Assembly: GCA_024234075.1 (NCBI GenBank)
Contig: JACKOV010000008.1
Span: forward strand, 20,271 to 84,270
Direction of reading: 5' to 3'
DNA length: 64,000 nt
Source: Nevskiaceae bacterium
GTDB taxonomy: Bacteria; Pseudomonadota; Gammaproteobacteria; Steroidobacterales; Steroidobacteraceae
Below, piece after piece: positions 20,101 through 27,730 of this stretch. A program made the position numbers and the translations under genes. The notes beneath the pieces were generated by a model. That model had not been told where the DNA came from, did not search any database, and saw nothing but the letters and a program-made list of their open reading frames with translations. The first letter of the stretch is position 1, and the number at the start of each line of letters is the position of its first letter.

Positions 20101-23100
20101 AACGCCCGGCATGACGCAATCGAGCGTCTGCGCGGCACCGTTGGTGGGATTGCTGCTGCCCGGAGCGAGCGTGCAGTGATCCATCGCGTAGCTGCCATCC
20201 GGCGTCGTCGACGAGCCGACGAACAGGATCGTCCGCCCGGCCAGCGGCGTGAGCACGTCGGCGATATGCACTCCGGTCGCGACCGACGGCCCGCCGTTGT
20301 AAACGGTGACGCGATAGGTGATGTGGTTCTGCGAAGGGTCGCCCGCGTCGAAACCCAGCGGATCCACACCGCCGGTGAAGCCGACGTCCACCTTGTTCGT
20401 GAGCAGATCCACCGTGCCCGAGGCGAACGTCAACGCGGCACTGCGCTGGTCGTCCGCGGCGTCGGTGTTCGCGTTGAAGTCGAAGTCGCCGTTGGCGTCG
20501 CTGCCGGTCGACGGATCAGGCGTGCCGTCGCCGTCGCGGTCGAAGAAAAAATCGGCGATGTTGGTGAACGTGCGGCTGGTGTTGCCGCTGTTCACGTTGG
20601 GCCGGATCACCACCGTCAGGCTCTCGGCCTGCTGGTTGCTCATGTTGAGCGGCGTGCACCGGATCGCGACTTCGGCGGGCGCGCCGCCCGGATTGGCATA
20701 GGACATGCCGCCCGGTGCGGGCGTGGCCACCACACCCGGACCGGCCGTCGCCGTGCATGCCGTGGTGCCGCCGCCGGAACGCGCCGCGCTCACCAGCACG
20801 AAGCCGGTGTCGTTCGCCGGCAGCGTGAACACGTCGCGGAACACCACGCCCGGCACCGTCGACGGACCCTCGTTGAGGTAGTCCATGCGGTAGGTGGTAT
20901 TGACGCCCGCCTGGCCCGTACCGGTGGGCGAGGAGGTGATGGCTTTGGCGGTGGTGCGGACGTTGGCCACCCGTTCCACGCGCAGCCAGTCCGCCGCGCT
21001 GTTGTTGGCGGCGTTGATCTCGCCGATCGAACCGGGCACGGCCGGATCGATGCCGACGCCGACGGTATTGCAGAAGGCGTTGCTGGTCGCCACGCCGCCG
21101 CAGCTGCCGGCACCCATGCCGGTGCTGTCGAACAGCGGGCGCGTCACCCGCACCACGATCGTGGCACTGCCGCCGACCAGCGGCGTGGTTCCGGAGCGAC
21201 AGATCACCGAGGCGCCAGACACCTCGCAGTTCCAGCCGACGGGGACGGTGGGCGTGGTGATCGTCGTGCGGCCGGGCACGTAACCCGGAATGGTGTCGTT
21301 GACGACGACGCCGGTGGTGCTGTCGCCGCTGTTGGAGACCTCGATCGTGTAGTCCACCGTCGAATCGCCGATGGTCATCACGTTGTCGCCGGTGCCGGGA
21401 CCGTTGGTGCGCTTGGTGACGGACAGGTCGGCGCGCTCGTTGGTGGTGCGCGTGCCGGCGCCGCTGCAGTCGTTGCCGGTGTTGGGATCGATGTCGATGT
21501 TGTTGGCCGTGTGCGGCTCGATCGAGCCGCCCGAGCCACCGGTGCAGGCGGTGTTGGTCAGCGTGCCGGCGCTGCGCGCCCGCGTCACCAGTTGCAACGA
21601 CGGGGCGTCCGCGCCCACGGCCAGCGGCAGTTCGGAGGCCTGCAGATCGCAGGTGACGCGCTGGCGGGCAGGCGGCGGCGCATAGGGCGCATCGACCGCG
21701 CAGCTCCACGGACCGGAGGCGGACACGAACTCCTCGCCGGCCGCCAGTTCGTCCACGACCTGCACCTGGCTCGTAGCCGCCCGCGGCCCGATGTTGTGCA
21801 CCTCGATCGTCGAGGTCATGCGGCTGTCGTCGTCCGCGCCCGCGCCGCCCCATACCGCCACCAGTGCCGGCAGCTTGGTCTTGGCGAGTTCCAGGTCCGC
21901 GCCATCGGCCAGCACCGTGAAGGTCACGCTGGCATTGTTGTTGTTGGTGCCGAGAGCGGGACCGTTGGGATCGGGCGTGGTCGCCGCGATCGTCGCGGTG
22001 TTGGTGACGTCGCCGCTGCTGTTCGTGCCGCTCGACGGCACCGTGGCGACGATGGTGAACGTTTCCACGGCGCCGCTCGGCATGTCGGTGGCGCGGCTGC
22101 AGTTGCGCTGGGTATCCCCGGCCGAATTGACGCAGTTCCAGCCCGGCGGCACCGTGCCGCCGGTGATCACGAAGCCGCTGGGCATCGTGTCGGTGAGGCT
22201 CACGCCCGCCGCAGGGCTCGGTCCGAGATTGCGTGCCGTAAGCGTGAACGTGGCCGGCTGACCGGCGATGGCCGGCTTTTCCACCACGTCCTTGGAGAGC
22301 GTGAGGTCGGCGCCGGGCGTCACCGGTGTGGTCACCTGCGCGTCGTTGTTGCCCGCGTTGGTATCCGGCGTGCCGACGGACTGCACGGTGGCTGAGTTGA
22401 CGATGTGGCCCGTGCCGACGTTCACGCGCGCACGGAAACTGAAGGTCGTGGAGTCGCCGTTGGCCAGGGTGCCGGCATGGGTGGCCGTCGTGCTGCCGGC
22501 GTTGAAGGTCCAGCCGGCGCCACTGAAACTGCTCGCGATGTAGCTCGTTCCCGAGGGCAGCGTGTCGATCACGCGGAAATTGGTCGAGGCGCTCGGGCCG
22601 TCGTTGGTGACCTTGAGCGTGTAGGTGATTTCGGCGCCGCCTACGACCGGGCTGGGGCTCGCGGACTTCTCCAGCCGCAGATCGCCGGAGACCTGCAGGG
22701 TGGTGCCCTGGCTGCGCTTGTTGTTGGCGGTATTGCTGTCGGTGGCGAAGAAAGCATCGCTGGTCGGCAGGCTGCTGACCGCGGTGGAGGGCGACGGCGT
22801 GGCCGCGGTGAAACCCAATGCGCCGTACACGGTCATCGTGCCGGGCGGCATCCCGGTGGTGTCCACGCCGATCTGGAACGACACCGGCGTGCCACCGACG
22901 AGCGGGCCGTGGTTGCAGACGATGCGGGTCGGCACGCCACCGTCGGCCGCGCAGAATCCCGGCAGCGACGCGGCGCTGGCGCCGGCCGGCAGGTCGAAAA
23001 TGCTGGTGGCGGGTGCGGAGGTGTCCGGAGCGCCGTTCTCGAGGGTGATGCCGTAGATCACCTCGCTTCCGGACGGTACCGGGTCATAGCCGGTATCGGA

Positions 23101-23235
23101 GAGGTCCACGAGGACGAGATCCGCCGCCCAGCCGATCGGTGCGCCGAGGCACAGGGCGAAAACCAGGGCCAGAGCCGCACGCCGGCCACGTCGGGCACCG
23201 CTTGCGGTACCCAACGGCAATGTTTCACCTGTCAC
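14125..23235 (-). CDS. Giant DUF11/SdrD-B repeat surface protein
   Basis: About 3,036 residues. The GTG start at 23235 has GGGAG seven bases upstream; an in-frame TTG at 23259 is a weaker choice. Signal peptide ends near GAPIGWAADL. Six DUF11-type domains (about 180-1275), each opening like ADLxxxK and including NDGPSAS-type strands, are followed by eight SdrD-B/Cna-B-like domains (about 1277-2270: SGxVYxDxNxDGxxDxGExG). Then come DUF11, SdrD-B, DUF11 and a last SdrD-B (about 2864, FVDCNNNHVQDPEELGIPG). The hydrophilic tail has no LPXTG, autotransporter barrel or RTX repeats. Ca-binding-like DxNxDG loops recur. First gene of a three-gene operon; likely an extended surface stalk or adhesin. 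Function is unknown. Confidence 0.88.
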   Translation of the reverse strand: MTGETLPLGTASGARRGRRAALALVFALCLGAPIGWAADLVLVDLSDTGYDPVPSGSEVIYGITLENGAPDTSAPATSIFDLPAGASAASLPGFCAADGGVPTRIVCNHGPLVGGTPVSFQIGVDTTGMPPGTMTVYGALGFTAATPSPSTAVSSLPTSDAFFATDSNTANNKRSQGTTLQVSGDLRLEKSASPSPVVGGAEITYTLKVTNDGPSASTNFRVIDTLPSGTSYIASSFSGAGWTFNAGSTTATHAGTLANGDSTTFSFRARVNVGTGHIVNSATVQSVGTPDTNAGNNDAQVTTPVTPGADLTLSKDVVEKPAIAGQPATFTLTARNLGPSPAAGVSLTDTMPSGFVITGGTVPPGWNCVNSAGDTQRNCSRATDMPSGAVETFTIVATVPSSGTNSSGDVTNTATIAATTPDPNGPALGTNNNNASVTFTVLADGADLELAKTKLPALVAVWGGAGADDDSRMTSTIEVHNIGPRAATSQVQVVDELAAGEEFVSASGPWSCAVDAPYAPPPARQRVTCDLQASELPLAVGADAPSLQLVTRARSAGTLTNTACTGGSGGSIEPHTANNIDIDPNTGNDCSGAGTRTTNERADLSVTKRTNGPGTGDNVMTIGDSTVDYTIEVSNSGDSTTGVVVNDTIPGYVPGRTTITTPTVPVGWNCEVSGASVICRSGTTPLVGGSATIVVRVTRPLFDSTGMGAGSCGGVATSNAFCNTVGVGIDPAVPGSIGEINAANNSAADWLRVERVANVRTTAKAITSSPTGTGQAGVNTTYRMDYLNEGPSTVPGVVFRDVFTLPANDTGFVLVSAARSGGGTTACTATAGPGVVATPAPGGMSYANPGGAPAEVAIRCTPLNMSNQQAESLTVVIRPNVNSGNTSRTFTNIADFFFDRDGDGTPDPSTGSDANGDFDFNANTDAADDQRSAALTFASGTVDLLTNKVDVGFTGGVDPLGFDAGDPSQNHITYRVTVYNGGPSVATGVHIADVLTPLAGRTILFVGSSTTPDGSYAMDHCTLAPGSSNPTNGAAQTLDCVMPGVGFAGSDSPGVLAAGQTSTLFLRYRYETAPGASGDTLNNRATVSANETDTDPSNDSADQDTTIRARADLAVSKTMVAQLPNSDPAVALPVTVTSVTLRQPFHYVIEVDNNGPGASLSRERSGSSPLNGTGTVVTDTLPTGVVITGTATWQKIGPNPGGGEQPTGTGNCDRTGNVLSCELGDVTATGRVRIIVPARWDSYPTNGTSNNSAAVTTEQVDPNPVNNSTTVPLDVTRSVLEGVVFEDRGRVGADGGTHQPGSEPGISGVTITLTGRDAYGNEVNRTAVTNASGSYSFTDLSPADATGYTLTQSQPAGYINSPVAPPAAGGDAPTLGGNYAFGSPDSSYTGIPLGGSQAGTNYNFPEVRRPSLSGFVYVDGNFNNLRDAGDGAIAGAVIELLNAADNTVLTTTTTDASGAYRFDDLDPLLIYTLREALPAGSYQNRPTAVNPGLIGGAACSGGCSPGTGSGGDDPTTDRISQINLGAGTDGTAFNFGEDAITGIAGSVYVDRNRDGDFDADDAGGAHAQPNGGLSNVTVTLAGAGPDGIFGNGDDPAPVSIQTNSNGAYLFTGVVASQHYRVTLTPPDGYGAGTENPGAVINVTDLAASGSSGNDFGRTLASIAGQVFEDFSATTANNNNGTFDAGENPIANVTMTLTGTDLAGNPVNLSVQTDASGNYVFPDLLPPQAGSHYTLTETQPAGYIDGRHTAGNAATPGTAATPNVIDGIAPTAGQAATGYLFGELANVIISGVVYIDRGDDGDRDAGDLGLPNVSITIEGAGPDGVFGNGDDPAPVTLTTDTNGAYSYGGGVTGQSYRIVSDSPTSLAPGQEHTSGTVTLVNLPTTGAEVDFGLLAASLTGYVWLDANNDGVRDGSESGLAGVTLNLPAGTLDVFGNPVAPAVTDGNGAYRFENLPAGSYTVTQQAEQPLASGQPTLNGITLAGTVAGASTGTATPVDTVPSAIADVVLPAGGASVDNNFGEVLGVALSGRVFFDTNDDGMQSGASELGIAGVELTLTGTDDAGTPVSRTATTDANGDFRFDGLRPGVYTVTQLEQPEGTRNGQTTAGTIGGTTSGTATPVATIPSAIAAIDLLIPGSVSLNNLFGEIPAGTISGRVYNDGNDNGLIEAGEAGLPNVQLVLTGTNELGQAVNLTVTTDADGYYRFEDLRPGTYTVTQPTQPPETLNGITTAGTVDGTATGTATPVATQPSAISGIVLPPGRQSVDNNFGEIGDSPDLVVSKSATPATFTVNNTGSYLIRVRNAGQQPSDAPYTVEDRLPAGLVLAETPTGNGWSCEGAAGDSQFRCTSSTVIAAGTTSANDIVARVQVSATAAAASPVNNAVLVSGGGENNLRSPSAAERSAFEGNPADLPVCVPEIAHNACRLPTPVQLAASVSGTVWFDQGSDLGQLDGGDRRLSGWVVEVLDASGQLVGTAVTAADGRYSIADQIPGVPLRIRFRDPSSGVTMGSPVSGETGAPPAACNEADAIANGTASSCPSTTGGSSHLAVVLAPGEDLAQQSLPLNPGGVVYDAVTRGPIPGSRVTLAPVGSCPGYTPEQHLLNVGNGGYSVQGTSVSMTVGTEGVYQFLMAPDAPPSCRFQIAVTPPAGYTFQSTLIPAQDGGLAPPATPGVAYPVLPGATAPTHPVGPATVYYLELDLGSALAAPVHNHIPLDPLVAPGLAITKTGDRRAVEVGDTLLYTIVLRQTAGASLPTVNVIDRLPHGFTYITGSARVDGVAIAAPAGSPGPTLVFDVGTLTTGAQKTLTYRVRVGVGSQQGDGINRARAHGCAITGGCVDPVAMSPYPAGVIPSNLAEYRVIVTGGVFATEACVLGKIFVDCNNNHVQDPEELGIPGVRLYFEDGTWLISDSEGKYSYCGLSPQSHTLKVDPSTLPRGAHLTTSSNRNLGDADSLFLDLKNGELHRADFIEGSCSNPVLEQVKARRTQGEVRAPESEPSQGPLRFESKPLRAPQQATDSANQGPIVAPRATAPQSAASQEMQP
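16434..17550 (-). repeat. Tandem ~370-bp SdrD-B repeat units in the giant gene
   Basis: Three successive units end in nearly the same coding string (DNNFGEI, LNNLFGEI, DNNFGEV) at about 16434, 16802 and 17177, a spacing of roughly 370 bp. Each holds a GTxxGTATPVxTxPSAI-type segment in front. The units are the most alike of the SdrD-B series and are recent duplicates. Such repeats allow length change by recombination and may be collapsed in short-read assemblies. Confidence 0.7.
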
Positions 23236-23416
23236 TCTGCGACTCCCTTTTTCGCGCAAATCAGATTGGCTTCGATCTCGACCGCCCCCAGCGACCGGCC
23301 GAGCGAGCTTATGTGCAAGCGGGGCGAATTATGTGCGCAGACGGGTCCTGATCTCGAGACTTAGTTCTCGTCTCGACCCACAGGAGGGCGGCGGCGCCGA
23401 CGTATTCCGAATTTTC

Positions 23417-23445
23417 TTGACCGTAAGAGAATGACCGTTCATTCT
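23417..23445 (+). promoter_or_regulatory. Sigma-70-like promoter of the RND operon
   Basis: TTGACC (23417-23422) followed by a 17-bp spacer and CATTCT (23440-23445). The -35 is strong and the -10 weak. The spacing is optimal and the element sits 35 bp before the adaptor start codon at 23480. The palindrome at 23428-23445 covers the spacer and -10. Confidence 0.55.
23428..23445. promoter_or_regulatory. Palindromic operator, probably for the operon's TetR
   Basis: AGAATGA-CCGT-TCATTCT is a perfect 7-bp inverted repeat with a 4-bp spacer. The layout resembles TetR-family operators of the GAATGA-N4-TCATTC kind. It overlaps the -10 of the RND promoter, so binding should block transcription. The TetR gene is the fourth gene of the same operon (29165-29806). 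Operator-regulator pairing is inferred. Confidence 0.7.
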
Positions 23446-23479
23446 ACTCATCGCTTCCCACCTTGCTTGCCGAGGCCCC

Positions 23480-24616
23480 ATGTCTGGTCGCTTACGCGCT
23501 GCTGCGCCTGTGTTTCTCGTTGTTTTGAGCAGCATCCTGCTGGGCGCCTGCAGCGGCGATGCCGCTCCGGAGGGACCGGTGGCGCAGCCGGTCACGGTCG
23601 TCACGCTGAGCGCCGAGGCGGTCACGCTGACTCGTGAGCTGCCGGCGCGCACCAATCCCTATCTGATCGCCGAGGTGCGGCCGCAGGTCAGTGGCATCGT
23701 GCAGAAGCGTCTCTTCACGGAGGGCAGTCTGGTGAAAGCGGGGCAGCCGCTCTATCAGCTCGACGACGCCACCTACCGTGCCGAATACGCGAGCGCTGTA
23801 GCCACGCTCGCGCGCGCCGAGGCCACGCTGACGGCTGCCCGTTCCAATGCCACGCGCACCGCGGAGCTGGCCAAGGTCGATGCCGTGAGCAAGCAGGACT
23901 ACGAAAGCGCTACGGCAGCGCTGCTGCAGGCCGAAGCGGACGTGAAGCTGGCGCAGGCGAATGCGCGCGCCAGCCGCGTCACGCTCGATTACGCCCGTAT
24001 CGTTTCGCCGATCAGCGGCTATGTCGGCAAATCCGTCGTGACGCAGGGTGCGCTGGTCACGGCAAATCAGGCGGCTCCGCTCGCTACCGTGCAGCAGCTC
24101 GATCCGATCTACGTCGATGCGACGGCATCGAGCGCGGAGCTGCTGGCGCTGCGCCGCGAACTCGCGGCCGGCACGCTCACCAGCGCCGCCAACAGCGTGC
24201 CGGTGACGATCGTGCTCGAAGACGGATCGATCTACCAGCACGGCGGCAAGCTGACGTTCGCGGACGTGACCGTCGATCCGGGCACCGGCACTTTCCTGCT
24301 GCGTGTGCTCGTGCCGAATCCGGACCGGATCCTCATGCCGGGCATGTACGTCCGCGCCGTGATCAGTGTCGGCATCCGCCGCAACGGGCTGCTCGTGCCG
24401 CAGCAGAGCATCGTGCGCGACCCCAAGGGCCGGACTACCGCGATGGTGGTCGGGGCCGACGACAAGGTCGAACTGCGCGAAGTCCAGGTCTCGCGTACGG
24501 TCGGCGATAAGTGGCTGGTCGACGGTGGACTGGCTGTCGGAGATCGGGTGATCGTGGAGGGATTGCAGAAAATCCGTCCCGGCGCGCCGGTGCAAGCCAG
24601 CGAAGCGCAGAGCTAG
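23480..24616 (+). CDS. RND efflux periplasmic adaptor (AcrA/MexA-like lipoprotein)
   Basis: A 378-residue membrane fusion protein. Its lipoprotein signal ends in LLGAC, giving a lipidated Cys near residue 24. Barrel-sandwich hybrid halves (AEVRPQVSGIVQKRLFTEGS and DYARIVSPISGYVGKS) flank a helical hairpin at about residues 95-160. The beta-barrel and membrane-proximal domains follow (VDPGTGTFLLRVLVPNPD). It links the inner-membrane pump encoded 3 bp downstream to an outer-membrane channel. First gene of a four-gene operon. Confidence 0.95.
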   Translation: MSGRLRAAAPVFLVVLSSILLGACSGDAAPEGPVAQPVTVVTLSAEAVTLTRELPARTNPYLIAEVRPQVSGIVQKRLFTEGSLVKAGQPLYQLDDATYRAEYASAVATLARAEATLTAARSNATRTAELAKVDAVSKQDYESATAALLQAEADVKLAQANARASRVTLDYARIVSPISGYVGKSVVTQGALVTANQAAPLATVQQLDPIYVDATASSAELLALRRELAAGTLTSAANSVPVTIVLEDGSIYQHGGKLTFADVTVDPGTGTFLLRVLVPNPDRILMPGMYVRAVISVGIRRNGLLVPQQSIVRDPKGRTTAMVVGADDKVELREVQVSRTVGDKWLVDGGLAVGDRVIVEGLQKIRPGAPVQASEAQS

Positions 24617-24619
24617 CAC

Positions 24620-27600
24620 ATGGCCCGTTTTTTCATCGATAGGCCGATCTTCGCGTGGGTCATCGCGATCGTCATCATGTTTGCCGGGGCGTTGTCGATC
24701 ACCCGCCTAGGTGTCGAGCGCTATCCCTCGATCGCACCACCTGCCATCACGGTCTCGGCCGTCTATCCCGGAGCTTCTGCCAAGGTTCTCGAGGACTCGG
24801 TGACCCAGATCATCGAGCAGAACATGAAGGGGCTCGATGGCCTGCTCTACATGTCGGCGACCAGTGAGTCGAGCGGTCGTGCCACGATCACGCTGACTTT
24901 CCGCAACGGCGTGAATCCGGATACCGCGCAGGTACAGGTGCAGAACAAGCTGCAGCTCGCGATGCCGCTGTTGCCGCAGGAGGTGCAGCGCCAGGGCGTA
25001 GTGGTCAACAAGGTCCAGACCGGATTTCTGATGGTCACTGCGTTCGTCTCCGACGACGGTTCGATGGACCCGTACGATATCGCGGACTACGTCGCCTCGA
25101 ATCTCGCCGATCCGATCAGCCGGGTTCCAGGCGTTGGCAGCGTGCAGGTGTTCGGCGCCACCTATGCCATGCGTATCTGGCTCGATCCGAACAAACTCGA
25201 CATCTACGGTCTCGCCATCAGCGATATCACCGCCGCGGTACAGGCCCAGAATTCGCAGGTGGCGATTGGGCAGGTCGGCGGCACACCTTCGATTCCGGGG
25301 CAGCAGCTGAACTTCACGGTCGCCGGGCAGGAACGGTTGCAGACGCCGGAGCAGTTCCGCCAGATCGTCGTGCGCAGCAACTCCGACGGCTCCGAACTCA
25401 AGCTCGGGGATATCGCGCGGGTCGAGGTCGGCTCCGCGGACTACGACTTCCGCATACGCTACAACGGCAAGCCGGCAACCGGCGTCGCGATCACGCTCGC
25501 GACCGGCGCGAATGCACTCGAGACCGCCAACGGGGTGACAGCGACGCTCGAGTCGCTCGAACCCTACTATCCGCCCGGTTTCCAGGCCAAGGCGGCGTTC
25601 GACACGACGCCGTTCATCCGGGTGTCGATCATCGGCGTGATCGAGACTTTGCTCGAGGCGGTCGTGCTGGTGTTCCTGGTGATGTTCCTGTTCCTGCAGA
25701 ACCTCCGCGCGACCCTGATCCCCACCATCGCCGTGCCGGTGGTACTGCTCGGTACCTTCGCCGTGCTTGCCGCGCTGGGTTTTTCCATCAACATGCTGAC
25801 GATGTTCGCGATGGTTCTGGCGATCGGCCTGCTCGTCGACGACGCGATCGTGGTGATCGAGAACGTCGAGCGCCTGATGTCCCAGGAAGGTCTCTCGCCG
25901 CTCGAGGCCACGCGCAAGTCGATGGGCCAGATCACCGGCGCGCTGGTCGGCATCGCGGTGGTTCTCTCGGCGGTATTCGTGCCGATGGCATTCCTCGGCG
26001 GTTCGACCGGCATCATCTACCGGCAGTTCACCGCGACGATCGTCTCGGCCATGGCGCTCTCGGTGTCCGTTGCGCTGATTCTCACGCCGGCGTTGTGCGC
26101 CACCATGCTCAAGCCGATCGAGCCGGGCCACGGCCACGAGAAGAAAGGCTTCTTCGGCTGGTTCAACCGCGGTTTCCAGCGTGCCGGTTCCGGGGTCGAG
26201 AGCGGGGTACGCTCGATGCTGTCGCGCCGCAGCCGTTATCTGGCCGTGTTCGTCGTGCTGATCGTGCTGATGGGCGTGCTGTTCGTGCGCCTGCCGAGCG
26301 CATTTCTCCCCGACGAGGACCAGGGCGTGCTGTTCGCGCAGGTGTTGGCGCCCGTCGGCGCGACCCAGGAACGCACCAGGGAGTCGATGGAGAAGATGGA
26401 GCAGTACTTTCTCGAGAACGAGAAGGAGGCGGTGAGCTCCGTGTTTGCGATCCAGGGCTTCAGCTTCGCCGGCGGCGGGCAGAACAACGGTATGGCGTTC
26501 GTGAAGCTCAAGGACTGGGAGGAGCGCCGGTCCGCCGAGCTTGGCGCCACGGCGGTGGCCGAGCGCGCCATGATGGCGCTCAGCGGGATCAAGGACGCGT
26601 TCGCATTCGCGTTCGCGCCTCCGGCGATGCCCGAACTCGGTCGCGCGCTGGGTTTCGCCTTCTTTCTGAAGGACAACGCGGGCCAGGGCCACGCTGCGCT
26701 GGTTGCGGCACGTGATCAGCTGGTGCGGGAGGCCTCGCAGAGCCGGTTGCTGACCAATGTGCGTCCGAATGGCCAGGAGGACACGCCGCAGTTGCGGGTG
26801 GTCCTCGACGTGCAGAAGGCGAGTGCTCTCGGTTTGTCCATCGCCTCGATCAATCAGACGCTCGGCGCCGCCTGGGGCGGGCGGTACATCGACGACTTTC
26901 TCGATCGTGGCCGGGTCAAGCGCGTTTACGTGCAGGCCGACGCGCCGTTTCGCATGAAGCCGGAGGACTTCAACCTCTGGTCCGTGCGCAACAGCGCCGG
27001 CGAGATGGTGCCGTTCTCGGCTTTCGGATCGACCCGTTGGGAATACGGTTCGCCGCGCCTGGAGCGCTACAACGGCGTGGCGGCAGCCGAGATCAACGGC
27101 GAAGGCGCGCCGGGTGTCAGCACGGGTGATGCGATGGCCGAGATCGAGCGCATCGTGGCCGGTCTGCCGGCCGGCTTCGGCATCGAATGGACCGGCCTTT
27201 CCTACCAGGAGCGGGAGGCGGGCAGCCAGACGCCGCTGCTGTATACCCTGTCGATCCTGATGGTGTTCCTGTGTCTTGCGGCGCTCTACGAGAGCTGGTC
27301 CATACCGACGGCGGTACTGCTGGTCGCGCCGCTCGGCATCCTGGGTGCCGTCCTGGCCAATACGCTGCGCGGCATGGAGCGCGACGTGTATTTCCAGGTG
27401 GCGATGCTGACCACCGTGGGTCTGTCGAGCAAGAACGCCATCCTGATAGTGGAGTTCGCCAAAGCGAACCTGCAGCAGGGCATGGGCCTGGTGGAGGGCA
27501 CGTTGCGGGCCGTGCAGGACCGGTTGCGACCGATCGCGATGACTTCGCTGGCTTTCGGTTTCGGCGTCATGCCGCTGGCGATCGCCAGCGGCGCGGGCTC

Positions 27601-27730
27601 CGGCGCCCAGCGCGCCATCGGCACGGGTGTGATCGGCGGCATGCTGACCGGTACCTTCCTAGGCCTGTTCTTCATCCCGTTGTTCTTTGTGCTGATCCAG
27701 AGCCTGGTCGGAGGCAAGCGTGATGCGTGA
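24620..27730 (+). CDS. RND multidrug efflux pump, HAE1 family (AcrB-like)
   Basis: A 1,036-residue inner-membrane proton antiporter, the normal HAE1 length. It starts with MARFFIDRPIFAWVIAIVIM and has GLLVDDAIVVIENVER near residue 405 with the two adjacent aspartates of the proton relay. GSTGIIYRQFTATIV and LTTVGLSSKNAILIVEFAK (helix 10 lysine) are also present. Twelve helices and two large periplasmic loops are evident. It captures hydrophobic drugs, dyes or detergents from the periplasm. It overlaps the outer-membrane factor gene by several bases. Confidence 0.97.
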   Translation: MARFFIDRPIFAWVIAIVIMFAGALSITRLGVERYPSIAPPAITVSAVYPGASAKVLEDSVTQIIEQNMKGLDGLLYMSATSESSGRATITLTFRNGVNPDTAQVQVQNKLQLAMPLLPQEVQRQGVVVNKVQTGFLMVTAFVSDDGSMDPYDIADYVASNLADPISRVPGVGSVQVFGATYAMRIWLDPNKLDIYGLAISDITAAVQAQNSQVAIGQVGGTPSIPGQQLNFTVAGQERLQTPEQFRQIVVRSNSDGSELKLGDIARVEVGSADYDFRIRYNGKPATGVAITLATGANALETANGVTATLESLEPYYPPGFQAKAAFDTTPFIRVSIIGVIETLLEAVVLVFLVMFLFLQNLRATLIPTIAVPVVLLGTFAVLAALGFSINMLTMFAMVLAIGLLVDDAIVVIENVERLMSQEGLSPLEATRKSMGQITGALVGIAVVLSAVFVPMAFLGGSTGIIYRQFTATIVSAMALSVSVALILTPALCATMLKPIEPGHGHEKKGFFGWFNRGFQRAGSGVESGVRSMLSRRSRYLAVFVVLIVLMGVLFVRLPSAFLPDEDQGVLFAQVLAPVGATQERTRESMEKMEQYFLENEKEAVSSVFAIQGFSFAGGGQNNGMAFVKLKDWEERRSAELGATAVAERAMMALSGIKDAFAFAFAPPAMPELGRALGFAFFLKDNAGQGHAALVAARDQLVREASQSRLLTNVRPNGQEDTPQLRVVLDVQKASALGLSIASINQTLGAAWGGRYIDDFLDRGRVKRVYVQADAPFRMKPEDFNLWSVRNSAGEMVPFSAFGSTRWEYGSPRLERYNGVAAAEINGEGAPGVSTGDAMAEIERIVAGLPAGFGIEWTGLSYQEREAGSQTPLLYTLSILMVFLCLAALYESWSIPTAVLLVAPLGILGAVLANTLRGMERDVYFQVAMLTTVGLSSKNAILIVEFAKANLQQGMGLVEGTLRAVQDRLRPIAMTSLAFGFGVMPLAIASGAGSGAQRAIGTGVIGGMLTGTFLGLFFIPLFFVLIQSLVGGKRDA

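Noticed and set aside
15610..22395. A 2,261-codon open frame antisense to the giant DUF11 gene
   Set aside because: It is a shadow of the repeat-rich, GC3-biased gene: Arg/Ala/Gly/His-rich, without domains or signal peptide, while the minus frame has clear DUF11 and SdrD-B repeats.
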